Source: Isoetes taiwanensis (lineage: Eukaryota; Streptophyta; Lycopodiopsida; Isoetales; Isoetaceae). From it: a DNA stretch of 64,000 nt. Below, piece by piece: positions 22,565 to 34,261 of this stretch. Every line of letters begins with the position of its first letter. The first letter of the stretch is position 1. Under the pieces are notes generated by a model. That model did not search any database, was not told the origin of the DNA, and saw only the letters and a list, made by a program, of their open reading frames with translations. The stretch lies in the NCBI GenBank assembly GCA_021234155.1, contig JAJEKV010000004.1, positions 9,676,109 through 9,740,108 on the forward strand, given 5' to 3'. The position numbers and the translations under genes are program-made.

Positions 22565-23265
22565 ATAGATCTAAACTTAAGTCTTTAGGCCACGTTCGAC
22601 CCTTAAAAATTCGGCCATTCCAAAAAATTGCAAATTTTGAACTTAGTGATTTTAAAGTTTGTGTGATCGAAACATGCCCAAAGCAAAACATACTTGGCCA
22701 CCTATATTGTGGATGACCTAATGTGGCTTGAGTAAAAATCGGGATGCCTATATTGTAAGGCAGAAGCCTTAAACGGTCTATAAGGATTTTTAAGGCACTA
22801 TATATGGTTATATGATTCTTAAACGGCCTAGGCTATAAGGATTTTTAAGGCACAATGATAAATTTCCGATAGCCAAAAAATATTCCCGGCGTTTAATGGT
22901 TAGGGCAAATTTCGAACTTAGTGATTTTAAAGTTTGTGTGATCGTGACATGCCAAAACATACTTGGCCACCTATATTGTGGATGATCTAACTTGGCCACC
23001 TATATTGTGGATGACCTAATGTGGCTTGAGTAAAAATCGGGATGCCTATATTGTAAGGCAGAAGCCTTAAACGGCCTATAAGGATTTTTAAGGCACAATA
23101 TATGGTTATATGATTCTTAAACGGCCTAGGCTATAAGGATTTTTAAGGCACAATGATATATAAGGATTTTTAAGGCACAATGATATGGTTATATGATTCT
23201 TAAACGGCCTAGACTATAAGGATTTTTAAGGCACAATGATATGGTTATATGATTCATACATCAGG
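22565..23265. repeat. Nested satellite-like repeats
   Basis: A word of about 55 bp (TAAGGATTTTTAAGGCACAA, TATGGTTATATGATTC, TTAAACGGCCTA) recurs five or more times between 22765 and 23260. A longer block of about 165 bp (TTAGTGATTTTAAAGTTTGTG to CTTAAACGG) occurs at about 22640-22775 and again at 22918-23075. It is non-coding and evidently expanded by unequal exchange. Confidence 0.8.
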
Positions 23266-24071
23266 ATAAGTTTCCTCTCAATCAGCTCAATCAAGGAAAT
23301 GATCTGTGAGCATATGCAACAATCATGGCTAAATCATGATTTTTGAACCGGATACTCTATTTCTTAGGAACCAACAATAGAGCTCCCTTCTTTCTAATCC
23401 TTTGTCTCAAACTCTTCTATTTTTGCTCTTCTACGTTTATCCTTCAGATGTCGGATTTAACATATGACTGTGGGTTCTTCAGGTGCCTCTTCAGGCTATT
23501 TAACCTGCTCATTAAAGATGTTAAAATAAAAAATTACAAACTATACTTCAACATTAAGATATTTAGAGAGCATATAAATACCTATTATCAGATGCTCCTT
23601 TGCAAAAAGCTAATCTTTGCTTTCATTCTTATTATTGTGTTTATGCGGTCTAGTGTCAAATCCCCGGCATCCAACTTCAATACCTCAATCTCAGCTTTTA
23701 TAAGTACCTACAGAAATCTAGCTACTTTTCCATCAACATTTTTCAATTCACAGCCTATGCATGTAATAATGCTTCAACAGTTAGTTACATGTGTATGCCA
23801 GTTCTAAGCTTTTCACACACCAACTACTGGAATTTGATTACGGTGAATCCTCGTAGATATGGCTTTTAATCCCCTCGCCCAAGTCTTCCAAACCAGCTCA
23901 AAACAAAAAAATACTAGCAAGAAGGGCAATTTTTGCTTCCAGAGCAAGAAATATCTGTGGGCCTTACGTCCTTGGAGAGTGATTTTCTCTAAAAGATAGA
24001 TCAAGTTCATTAAGAACAAATTTGGGGAAAAAACAAAGTTTCTTATAGTGTAGCACAGAAACAGGGGTTTT
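23266..24071. other. No gene recognised
   Basis: A 154-codon AT-rich open frame (23343-23807) is rich in Phe, Ile, Leu and Asn and has no motif. I regard it as chance. Confidence 0.35.
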
Positions 24072-24314
24072 TTGATCAGAAGAGGTGCCAATGGCTGTAA
24101 GCAAGAAAGTAGAAAACCTATTTGCAGGGAAGAGCATCGAGGGGGCGTAAGAAGAAGACCATGGGGAAGATTTGCAGCAAAAGTAAGCGATTCAAGAGGG
24201 CAAGAGGCTTGGATATGGCTGGGAATTTTTGATATGGCAGAAGATGCTGCTTTTGCTTATGATGGAGCTGCACTTTCCATGCGTGGATGCAGATATCTTA
24301 ATTTCCTCATTTGA
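24072..24314 (+). pseudogene. AP2/ERF domain fragment
   Basis: An 80-codon frame holds a nearly full AP2/ERF DNA-binding domain (residues about 20-78). [17 protein letters not shown] is the beta-sheet that reads the GCC box. [20 protein letters not shown] is the region of WLGTFDTAEEAALAYD in ERF proteins. Normal ERFs have RGVRRRPWG and RDS; here [11 protein letters not shown] and SDS show drift, and the protein stops at LNFLI right after the domain, with no activation or nuclear region on either side. Upstream there is no credible start context. It is most likely a truncated gene copy carried here by duplication or transposition. A short functional ERF is possible but less likely. Confidence 0.75.
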
Positions 24315-26764
24315 TCAAAACCAGATACTACCTGAAATTTGAAGATAAGTTTGTAAGTATGACGATGGCGCATGAACACCTCTCTGCTAAGATAACGAAT
24401 GCAGCTTTGTTTTTGCTCAACTGTATGAAAACGAAGATGTATATCAATAAAACAGGAGGCATGCCAAACACAAAATTAGCTTTATCAAAGACTCATATCA
24501 CAGAGATCAATTTGTAACAATTTAAAGGCTTGTACACCGTGTACCGCTGAGAAACACATCTGACTTGGCGTGTCCAAATCGGCATGCTTACAACGCGTCT
24601 GTCTCTCGAAGTTAGACATACTTGCCCCATACCATTTCACACAAAGTTACGTCTATGTAAACAAAACACTTGTCCTTTTTGTCGAACGCGGATACTGAGA
24701 CATAAAATAAGTTCGAAACCCGCCATGGCATAGCATTTCAAGGTACCCCTACGAGTGCTAGATGTTGCGGCAGATACAACAATCGAGATAGGGAAAAATA
24801 GGGAAAGGATTAGCGACGCTAGCGGGATCATCTTCTGAATTGATCTCATATGATGCAAGGAAATTCTATTGAACAAAAAATCCCATCATCAGAAAGCCAA
24901 AACCCAGTTGTCGTACCTCTGCAGCAATATATTTACATATCCAGTGCAAGAAATCCATTTCTAGATGCAAGAGCTTGAATATGGTTGTTTCGATGCACAA
25001 ATTCATCCACAAAATTGCTCATTTATATGGAATTGAAGTCGAAGTGGGTCATGCTTTCGTGGATGCCCTTAACGCAAAAAGAAAGGAAAAAGAAACAACG
25101 ATGTTCAGACTTACATCAGAAAGATTTCCTTGTTGCTGTAGAAAAGTATTAATGATCAAATTGAGCAAGTGGCTAATCTCCGCCTAAAAGGCAAAAGTCT
25201 CGACACCACCGGTGCTATATTCACTTCTAAAGCCATGTCTGCAAGGGCTGCCTTTCCCGATAAAAGCTTTTTGTGAATGCCTTTCTGAATTCCCTTTTTT
25301 CCCCCTCTTGCTCTGCCGTTTAAGCAACCCTTTTGGCTTCCTTTGTGTGGATCCACAGCTATATCCAACCTTTTCATTAGGAGTAATGTGCCCCTGCAGG
25401 CCCTTACGCGGGGTAAGGGCCTGGCGAGAAGAAATCGCTGCTCCCCATAGCCAGCTCCGGAGTGCAGGAAGCACGCACCTTTCGAGCTCCGGCGCTGTTA
25501 CATAGAATAGTGGACCATAACTGGTCAGAGTCTAGGCCAAGAGGGCCGAAAATGGTTCAGAAGGCCGATTTGGTTTTAGGGAGCCCAAATAGATCCTAGC
25601 CTGGAGAGATAACTGCCGGAGTCGGAGCTTCAAACCAACACTGCCATGAAGAAATAACGACCTTAAGGAGGTTGGAACGAGGGCCAGAAAGGCCGATTTG
25701 CTGGTCAGGGGCCTCTGCTAGGTATGAAGAAGGAGAATCGATGGCATGCAGCCCTCCGTTTGGCTGTTTAATCCATGTATGCCGCTTCGTTTTTTTAGAT
25801 ACAGAGCATAGAGCATGTTGATCAGCTTGCAGAGCAAGAAAGGGCAATGAAGTGCAAATGAAAATCGAGAAGTGTAAATGGAAAGTGAAACCCAACACGT
25901 GTCTCTAACAGGTTTTTTTTGCATCAAAGAAAATAGAGGAGGAACATGCTTTATATATGGTTTGAAAGTATGTATTTTAACCCAAACAATGTTGAAAAAA
26001 ACCCCTAATGGTAAGTATACAAATACGAAATGGTCAAAAAAACCTCCCTTTATTGCACGCACATATCCAATACTACAAACAATACTGAATCCCCTAGAGA
26101 TCAGACCCAATCTGAAAACCTTATTTAGAAAACTTTCCAGAAAAGTAGAGACCGCATATAAAGGTGTATGATCGAGATATTATGCATAATATTTGACCAT
26201 TTGGATTAGGTACATATGCATAGCATATTCCTTACATTTTTCGTATGCATTTTGTGCACATAGCACCAAAATCAAACCCATATCATTGGAAATTGGACTA
26301 TTAAATAGACTCTCCTCCCCCTCCTCCCCCCCCCGGCCCCCAAAAAAAAGCCCCCATTTCTGGCACCCCCTGTTGGTTTAGTGCATATTCATGTGGAGCA
26401 TCCATCGGTACTCTCAGACCGTTGGATATCCAATTTGGGCAATCTTGACTATTGTTAGACGTGACTCATTTTATAGAACGTTTTGGGTAATTGCGAATGC
26501 ATAATATGGGGCTAGTGTAAAGGTTTCAGGGGTGGGCGGGTTGCATGCGTGCGTATTAGGGAATGTGTATATGGATGTCCTCGTGAACTATTGAATGCTT
26601 CGTATGAATATGTAGCAAAATAACAGGGGATTCCAGGGGGATCTGATATGGATGTAAAAAAAAAACAATTCCTGAAACCATAGACCATATATCCCTAAAA
26701 CAATTGAATGGGTTGTTATGAAAAAAAAATATAGATTCAAGATAAAGAATAATCACATTAGCTC
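24315..26764. other. Gene-poor stretch with unassigned open frames
   Basis: A + frame at 24975-25187 (HKFIHKIAHLYGIEVEVGHA and more) looks protein-like but matches no family I know. A second frame around 25190-25260 (SLDTTGAIFTSKAMSARAAF) may be a neighbouring piece. Nothing else was recognised. C-rich runs lie at 26310-26360. Confidence 0.3.
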
Positions 26765-26767
26765 ACT

Positions 26768-26840
26768 GAATATATTGGTTAAGGTAGTCTTATTAGGACA
26801 TTGAGTTATTTTGATAGAGGTTCGAGCCCCCGTATTTCAT
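26768..26840 (+). repeat. tRNA-derived SINE head (A and B boxes)
   Basis: ATTGGTTAAGGTAG resembles an A box. GAGGTTCGAGCCCCCG, 35-40 bases downstream, contains a perfect B box (GGTTCGAGCCC). The arrangement is that of a tRNA-derived SINE promoter. A following word, AATCTTAGGCAAAG, is partly repeated downstream (AACCTTGGGCAAAC). Confidence 0.45.
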
Positions 26841-28737
26841 ATTCTAAAATCTTAGGCAAAGCCGTATAGAGGTTCAATATTCCCTCAAAACCTTGGGCAA
26901 ACTTGTATTTCATATTTCACAATCATAGGCGCCCCCAATCATAAATGACTATAAGCGAAACGAGAGGTGCCCAGAGGCCCCAACATACGATCTGGGTTGT
27001 AGGATCGACGAATTCGACGACTGTAGTAGTTCAGGATGCACCTCGTTTAGAATATGTAGCAAAACAACATGGGGTTTTTGGTGGGGGTTGGGGGGGAGGG
27101 GGTTTCTATCTAATCGTCCAATTTCCAATTCAATGTTCTAGAACTCAAAGAACTTTTACAATGCCTCCACCAGATGCTTGTTTTCTATCTTTAAATGTTG
27201 TATTTCTATTGTTTGGCTAATTAATTGTAGCAGAAATAGTTTTAGAGATTGCTATGCTTAGCAGCTAGAAGAGTTGCGTGCTTTTGGACCCCTGGAGATT
27301 TCACATAGAATATTATATCCGATGTCATATAAAGCAGAACCAAAATGAGGATATTTTAGTTTAGCTATCTCTGCATCTATAGAAAAAAGAATCTGGATCC
27401 AAGACCTTTTTGCCAAAACTGAACTTGGAGAACCAGCAGAATCTGGTTTCCTGGCAAGAGAGAAATCTAAAGCTGAAGCTGAAGAACCATGGAGGTGCAA
27501 AAGGTAGCTTCTTGGCTAGGGAAAAGTCCATTTTCTAATCCAGGAACTTTGCTTTTGCAAAAGCTTAGGCTGAAGAGCCATGTAGAAAACTGACTTCTTG
27601 ACAACAGAAGACTCTATTGCATAATCCGGGAGCTTTGTTGTTCGATATATCTTTCAAAGGTAAACTCTTCAAAAATGCAACAACCTTAAAACCTTTGTGA
27701 AAATATATCTGCAACCAATAACAATTGGTAAGTGATAATCTCATGAGATCTCGGCAGAGGCATGAGATTTGATGCACATCACATGCAAGATTCATGCAAA
27801 ACAAAATGTAGGAAAATACAACCATGGCCACACAGTTTCATTGCTCATTAAAAATCAAAGGCCAAGAAAGGGTGCACTTCAAAAATATTATCCAGTGCAT
27901 CCATGTGAATACAAGGCTAAAGAGTACAAAGAAAACCCTAAGTTATTAATCTAGATCACTCACATGAGAGATACACAAATATACTCTAAAATGTATGATC
28001 GATAGATCTGCCCGTATGAATATATAGCAGCATGGCTCCATCTAGTTGCAGCTTTATAGAAGTTCACTTATATATAGCTAGAAAAATGGATGTATATTTT
28101 TCAAGCGTTCCCTTAATTTACTTGATATGGACTTAATCTATGTATTGTATCTTGCAATGTTGAAAATGGACTGCAATGCAAAAATCTCCTTTGGAAATCC
28201 CATTCTCCAAGGAAGCACCTACAAGAGGGCCAAACCAATTGGTTATTAAGGACAATTAACCCGTGGGACTAACAATGTTTTGGAGATTGAGGCTATTAGA
28301 GAGGTTCTTCCCAAGAAAGTATTTGGCAGAAGCCTGAACCTTACAAATATGTTTAATCATGGCATACGTGTTAGAGCGAGATCAGATGTTCTTCTCATGT
28401 AATCAATTAATGCATAAGAAAATATCAACCTACATGTCCAAAATATATTTACCACCAATCTTTGCCTTCCACCAGCATATGCTTAATCGCCTCAATAATC
28501 CATAGGTTGCCCTCTTCGAACAACCAAGTTTGTTGCGTATCCACCTAACATCCAAAGCAATCGCACCACATGGTAAGCTCTTACTAGTTGATAAGATTGA
28601 AAAAATTGCTCCAATAAACCTAATTCCATTGCGCCCCACCATCAAGGACAACGTTACTAAAATCTCAGTCTATTTGCTACATAATGCAAGACTTTTCTTA
28701 GGAATGGAACATTTGCTTGATTTGGAATGGAATATCT
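26841..28737. other. No gene recognised
   Basis: It contains a G-rich run (27080-27105) and an internally repeated word around 27470-27600 (GCTGAAGAACCATGGAGG and GCTGAAGAGCCATGTAGA). No coding motif. Confidence 0.35.
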
Positions 28738-28741
28738 ACAT

Positions 28742-28762
28742 GGGTAAAAGCATGCTGTGGTG
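28742..28762 (+). repeat. Left TIR of element A
   Basis: A perfect match to the reverse complement of 39708-39728. Flanked on the left by ACAT. Confidence 0.9.
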
Positions 28763-29739
28763 ATAAAAAATGCGCATTTTGACGCCATATTTTTGCACCT
28801 TCTTTGTGGCAGAATCGGGTGGTGCATACCGAAGCGGAGATTGCGGGAGTGAGAATTAATGAGCGTCGGTTATTTTGAATTTTATGCCACGTCATTGTCC
28901 CTCATTTCGAATTAGGAAATAATCACCTCTTCTTCTGTTTTTTTGCCGCTTCTTGCCGATTGAACCCTAATGGAGTCAGAATTGAATGCCACTGGTTACA
29001 CGATGAAATCTCTCCTCAAACAAGAGATTATGCCCCATGAAGATCTAAAGAAGCTTTGGGGTGACAAAGTTCCAAATAAATCTGGCTACAGGTATTGTCC
29101 CCCAAATGTTTGTTCAAACTGAAAAATTAAGGCATATGTTTTCTTGTACAGGTTGAAGAATCTGAGCAATGAACAATACAAAGAGTTCATGCAAATTTAC
29201 AAAAGAATTACAGGGACGCCATATACATGGGGTGGAATGGCTCCTAGAACCTGGGCAGTGGCTTATTATTTGCATATAAAGGGGGAGGCTGTTAATTGGA
29301 AGAGCTTCTTGGATTATTATAGAACTCCCGATGAGAATGCAGAGACCAGTTCTTCTAGACCCAAGAGAAAGCATAGGCAAATCCAACCTGAGCAGGAAAA
29401 AAACAGTAAAAGTGACAGAGATGATGAAGATGATAGGGAAAAAACCAAATCAGGTTCCTCTAGACCACACATTCAGTCTGAACTCACAATCAAACTAGAA
29501 AAGCAGAGCAATATTCTAAGACCAAAATATGCCATTGCAGGTATATTCAATTATTAGTTGTATTACAACAGAAAAAATCTCAAGCTTGACCTAGATTGTT
29601 TCTATCAACACAAAAAAGATAACCTCAAATCCACTTCAAGAATCAGGTATGTCTACTACCATTTTGCATCATGTTGCCTGTATTGTCATGTTGTGTCTCT
29701 ATGATGCCATCTGTGGGGCATTTCATGCAATGGTTGCCA

Positions 29740-30560
29740 CAATGGTAGATGAGGTATGTGTCTGGTGAATGGCGAGTTGTTGGCATGTTGTTTGTGGTGT
29801 AGTGATGAGAATAATACTAGCATTTGTGGTGTGCTGTGTCTTCGTCGTGGTGGAGTGGGGTGTTGTGCTGCCAATAATAGTGCTAATAGTGTTGCTACAT
29901 TGTGGTGCGTGGCATATGTGGGGTAATAGTAGTAGCAAGTGAGGTGTGGTGTACCAATGTGGTGTGGTATAGGTTAATGTGCCGCCAATAGTGGTGATAG
30001 TGCAGCCTATGTTGTGTGGTATATGCACCGTGTTGTGTGGTATGTACTACGTGGTGTGGTGTGTGGTGTGGTGTAGGTTATTGTGCTGCCAATAGTGGTG
30101 AATCTTGTGTGGTGTATGCACCGTGTTGTGTGGTATGTCTTGTGTGTGGTGTGGTGTGGTGTAGGTTTTGTGCCGCCAATAGTGGTGAATGTTGTGTGGT
30201 GTGTGCAGTGTGTTGTGTGGTGTGTACTATGTTGTGTGGTGTGTGGTGTGGTGTAGGTTTTGTGCCACCATTAGTGGTGAATGTTGTGTGGTGTGTGTCG
30301 CGTGTCGTGTGGTGTGTACTATGCTGTAGGTTTTGTGCCGCCAGTAGTGGTGATAGTGCAGCCTATGTTGTGTAGTGCATGCAGAGTGTTGTGTGATGTG
30401 TAGTGTGTTGTGTGGTGTGTGGTGTGGTGTAGGTTATTGTGCCGCCAATAGTGGTGATAGTGCAACCTAGGTTGTGTGGTGTGTGCAACGTGGTGTGTGG
30501 TGTGTAATGTGTTGTGTGGTGCGGTGTGTAGAGAGTACCTTGTGGTGTGTGGTGTGTGAT
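29740..30560 (+). repeat. GTGGT-rich low-complexity intron
   Basis: The intron between 29540 and 30630 is filled with GTGTGGTGTGTGG-type words and an interspersed 20-bp word (GCCGCCAATAGTGGTGATAG) repeated about six times. On the sense strand it is almost free of C runs. Confidence 0.85.
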
Positions 30561-31929
30561 ATGGTCTTCCATTAGTATGTGGCTTATTATGTTAGGAGGC
30601 TGACATATATGTAGTGTTTTGTTTTGCAGACTATGACAGACTTGTGAAGGAATGGTTAGCTGCAACATCAGCTAGGTTTGATAGATGCCAGCAATGATTG
30701 CAAGCAAATGAGGATAGAAAAACTGATATCAATAGAAAGATTGAGTTGATGGAGCATAAAGCATCAAAAGTTAGAGCTGATTTGCACAAATGGCAGCCAA
30801 TCATGACAACAAATCTGAAAGCAGCAGAGAGTGTTCGGGTTGTAAGCGAACTAAAGGATGAAGAGTTAAATGGTACAGTGTTGCCTAGGCTAAATCAATT
30901 AAATAAGGAACTAGCAGAAACTGAAATTGAGCTAAAGGCGTTTGAAGCCTTACTGCTGGAGCTTCAACCTCGAATGCAAAGATTTGATATATTTCTCTAA
31001 ACGTAGTGGCCATGACAATCCTTTAGATCCTGCACTTCCAATGCTTCTTGAGGCAGAAGAAGAGGGTGATAAAAGTTGTCCATATTATGGACGGTGTCTG
31101 AAATGGGAGGGTAAATTGTTGCCAGTTGTGGTAGCAGAATGCAATCTCCAGTATCACATTCCATGTCTGTCACACCATTTGAGGTAAACATTATCGTCTC
31201 GAACCTCGTTTGCAGACTCTATTGATATTGGATTTGTTTTACAGACACTCTACAATCTGTTGCAGCCCCAATTGTGCCCACATTATGTCTAAGACATGGC
31301 TTTTGGCTTTTGGTGTTCGAGTGGTACCACAAGAACCAATAAACACAAGTAAGTACCTTAACTAATTTTTACTGATGTTGTCACAAGTCTACTGACTTAG
31401 TGTTTGCAGAATTGCAGAAATTTGAGACCAAGGATATTCAACAGTTATCCACGCTTCGATCAATTATGAGACTGCAAGATACCTCCCGGGTGCACCTAGA
31501 ATTCACCCCATTGGATACTTCAAAGTCAATCCTAGCTGCTGACAGTGGGGAGATTCCAAAACAAAATTTGGATAGTGAACTGAATGCAGTCGTGTCAAGT
31601 AAGTACCAATGCCACATACATAATTTACTTTTTTCTATTTTTCTTTGGTCTTCCTCATTTCAATTATGTTACAGAGATAAATGCTACTGCAAGCCATCAT
31701 GAAGACCCACGTGCATCTGTTTTAGGAGGGGAAATTAATTTCCCTGAAACTCATTCTGCACGGGATCTTTCACCAAACAAAAGTTTGCTGTTGAACATAA
31801 GCAACATGCGAATGCAGGTGATGAAGTTGACAAAGAAACCCCGGATCTTCAACAAGATGCAGCCTGCTCATCAAGTCCAATATAACCTCAACCAAGAAAA
31901 ACTAAGAGGTTAACTGAAATTCTCCTTGT

Positions 31930-32160
31930 TTTGGATTTTAATGGGGTTTTGGGCAAATTTTATGACTTGAAAGAGAGGATCCCTGCATCGGCCGAGTCAG
32001 AAGTGACCCACCAGAAATTGAACATTCAAAAGGCAGCAGTTTCCAGGCCTGGATTACAGGAGTTCTTAGAATGGTATTTTTCAAAATTTGAGATTGCATT
32101 GTGGTCCAGCATGGCTAAGAGTAATGTTGACTTGTTGGTGAGAATGTTGCTGCAAGAATA
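31930..32160 (+). pseudogene. NLI/FCP1-type HAD domain, N-terminal half
   Basis: LLVLDFNGVLG carries the first HAD motif. The nucleophile Asp is present but the second acidic position is Asn (D-x-N), as in some plant relatives thought not to be classical phosphatases. RPGLQEFLEWYFSKFEIALW and SSMAKSNVD form the second motif region. The half ends abruptly in a run of AGAAT repeats. The C-terminal half, with the Lys and the DD motif, is missing here but survives in the duplicated copy at 43512-43668. Confidence 0.75.
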
Positions 32161-32439
32161 GAATAGAATAGAGTAGAATAGAATAGAATTATTGTCCCTT
32201 GTGCCCTATGGAAGGACTTCTGGCTGCAGAAAGTGTGACTGCTTATGTCAAGGAAAATCAAATGTGGAACATGTGGGATTTTGAAAAGTCGTGCAACTGC
32301 ATGAAAATACTCGACAAGTATTTTCATAAATGAATCTTGTAAAACTCTTTGAAAGTCAATATAAGTAAAAAATTTCCTATGATATGTGTTGTACTTTTTT
32401 AATTTAAAATATTTGAATGGATTGTGAACAAATGTTCTC

Positions 32440-33166
32440 ATGTGTGTTTAGAACTAGAAATGATAGAGCTTCGGCAGTCTCTGTCTATCGAAAGTCACAT
32501 ACACATTTGGAAGTGGTGCTGAGTGGAACTGAAACTGTCTTGATTAGCTCCACCAACATCAAAATTTTGGAAGCTGATACGCAGTGGTTCAATGATCAAT
32601 TGATCCTCCTCTTCTCAAGGTGATACTTTCATCTGATTTGTGAGCATCAGGATTGTGCCATCATATGCATAGGTTTGCAGATACATGGAATACTACTTGA
32701 TGCTCCAAGGAATGAGCCATCCCTTTCATTTATTTGACCCTCTTTTTCACTCGACATTGTCCAAGGACACAAATAGTTACAAAACAATAAGGAAACATGT
32801 GAATCTGGATAAGTGCCAGTACATGTTTGTGACTGCTTGTGATGGACATCACTGGACCTGTTTTCTGACCGTAAGCTGCGCGTGTCTCACACAGAGATAT
32901 AAACCAAGAATATATCACTTTGATAGCATGGGCTTGCATGGCAGAAGCATACATATTGAGAGGTTATTGCTTGCTCATTGCATTTTGCTGTTGTCACACA
33001 ATGACAACAAGCTTTGAATGCAGGTTCCTAGAATTGCTTGGATACAATAATTTCAGCTTTACAACCTTAGATGTTGTGAAAATTTTCAGAATGCCTCTTC
33101 AAACCGATGGCCATTCATGTGGCCCTGTCATATGTTCGTTTATGCACAAATTTGTGAGGGGGTAGT
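32440..33166 (+). pseudogene. Ulp1/SENP-type (C48) cysteine peptidase domain
   Basis: Ulp1-family enzymes cut SUMO or similar modifiers. An exon ending at about 32621 holds DTQWFNDQLILLF, the substrate-binding W-x-N-D block. The next exon starts at 32681 and holds GHHWTCFLTV (catalytic His), then RIYHFDSMGLHG (catalytic Asp). The last part holds MPLQTDGHSCGPVICSFM, with the oxyanion Gln and the catalytic Cys. The His-Asp-Gln-Cys set is therefore complete. A frame change near 33000-33020 separates the Asp and Cys parts, so the copy is probably broken unless spliced unusually. Ulp1-like genes are carried by several plant and other DNA transposons, for example some MULEs, which fits this setting. 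Confidence 0.8.
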
Positions 33167-33388
33167 TGAAAGGAGTGAATATATTGTTGCCTAATCTAGT
33201 AAGTTAACTCAAATGTGCAGACAAACCAAACTCTGTTATTGACAAAGTGTGGTTAACTACAGGTTGTGGACATTTCAGACCTGGATCTAGTTGACGTTAG
33301 AGTGTTCATGCTTGAAATTTTAAGATTAGAAACAACAAAAGCTGGAACTGAGAGGAACATATATATTGGGAAGTATATAGGTGCATGA

Positions 33389-33672
33389 GTCACCTCGTAC
33401 TTTTAAATCACTGTATATCTTTCTTATGTACATAATTGTTACTGTAACCTCGATTCATTTAAATGAAAATTCATATTCAATTATATGTTCTTTGTCACAA
33501 AATAAGGCATCAAATGTTCAAAATTTTTCAAATCTTCAAAAGAAATCAAGACAAACTCATTTTCACAGCTGAGCACAAAACTTCAGATGAGTTTTAAAAA
33601 TTACATAATGGTTTTACATTTCATCCTCATCAGAAAGAACTTCAGGTAAATTCTGTAAAATATTCTCCTCAT
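33389..33672. other. Convergent 3' ends of the two element A genes
   Basis: 284 bases separate the two stop codons. AT-rich, with AATAAGG and similar words, and presumably holding both polyadenylation regions. Confidence 0.4.
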
Positions 33673-34092
33673 CTAAAGGATCCAGCTATATACAGTCTTG
33701 TTTTGACGTTTAGTTGGTGCCATGTGTCTGATTGCACAGATTTGTGTTGTGAATACTATGCCTAAGACGTCTTTGCTGCAAAGATCATAGTTGACGGTTG
33801 ATCTTGCGCCCTTCTTGTAATACATACCTTCTATGACACTATCACCGACGAGGTACCATGTTCCATTGAGTTGGAATTTTTTCTCCACTATCCATTTTAG
33901 TTTTGTGCACATCAGAATCCAAAATTCAGCACCCTCATCATTCCCTTTCAGAGCAACGACAGCAAAATTATCACCAACTCTAAGTGCTTCTGCTAACATC
34001 GTAGGATTGGAGGAGAACAAGGACCTGTTGGATTTACGGTCCTCAATGTCAGCATCACATTCGAGGATGGTACAATAACTTAAAGTTTTCAA
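33673..34092 (-). pseudogene. C-terminal domain of the element A transposase
   Basis: A 139-codon open frame: VGDNFAVVALKGNDEGAEFW then ILMCTKLKWIVEKKF, a module that follows the DDE core in relatives, where a phrase like VGDYFAV..DEG..FW.L is usual. Upstream, in another frame, the segment reads LSCFCNYCLDAMWDNCVN, a Cys cluster before the module. No catalytic role is known. It could bind DNA ends or partner proteins (inference). Confidence 0.65.
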
Positions 34093-34261
34093 TCATCAAC
34101 ATAATGCTTGTTCACACAATTGTCCCACATGGCATCCAAACAATAGTTGCAGAAGCATGAAAGTTCCATCGTGTGCAACTGCAATGGAGATTCAGGATTG
34201 AATGCATGTACACAATGGATCTGCCTAGTGTCCAAAATCCTCTGCACCCCATGCTTTCTTT

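Larger units (their letters stand above)
28970..33388 (+). pseudogene. Element A gene 1: zinc-binding/HAD/Ulp1 multidomain protein
   Basis: A multi-exon gene starting with ATG 228 bp inside the left TIR. Exons that splice in phase are 28970-29091, 29152-29540 and 30630 to about 31183; then 31245-31348, 31410-31598 and 31675 onward, with GT-AG introns as short as 60 bp. The order is a basic/acidic N-terminus, coiled coil (30700-31000), a Cys/His cluster (CPYYGRC, ECNLQYHIPCL, CCSPNC; PHD-like), an NLI/FCP1-type HAD domain, a Ulp1-type peptidase, and a short C-terminal exon 33262-33388. Breaks: TGA at about 30697, frameshift near 30985, frame change and TAA before the HAD block, truncated HAD, and a frameshift near 33010. 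A role in transposition or in SUMO-type control of host proteins is inference. Confidence 0.7.

Noticed and set aside
22745-23265. CRISPR-like spaced repeats
   Set aside because: The repeats are degenerate and nested with no regular unique spacers, in a plant-type genome. This is satellite expansion.
23343-23807. 154-codon open frame as a membrane protein
   Set aside because: Rich in Phe, Ile, Leu and Asn because the DNA is AT-rich. No start context, domain or splice logic.
26768-26840. A complete tRNA gene
   Set aside because: A and B boxes are present but acceptor and anticodon stems do not pair. A SINE head fits better.
29723-30668. Long His/Thr-rich or Cys/Val-rich open frames
   Set aside because: They are translations of GTGTGGT repeats in an intron.
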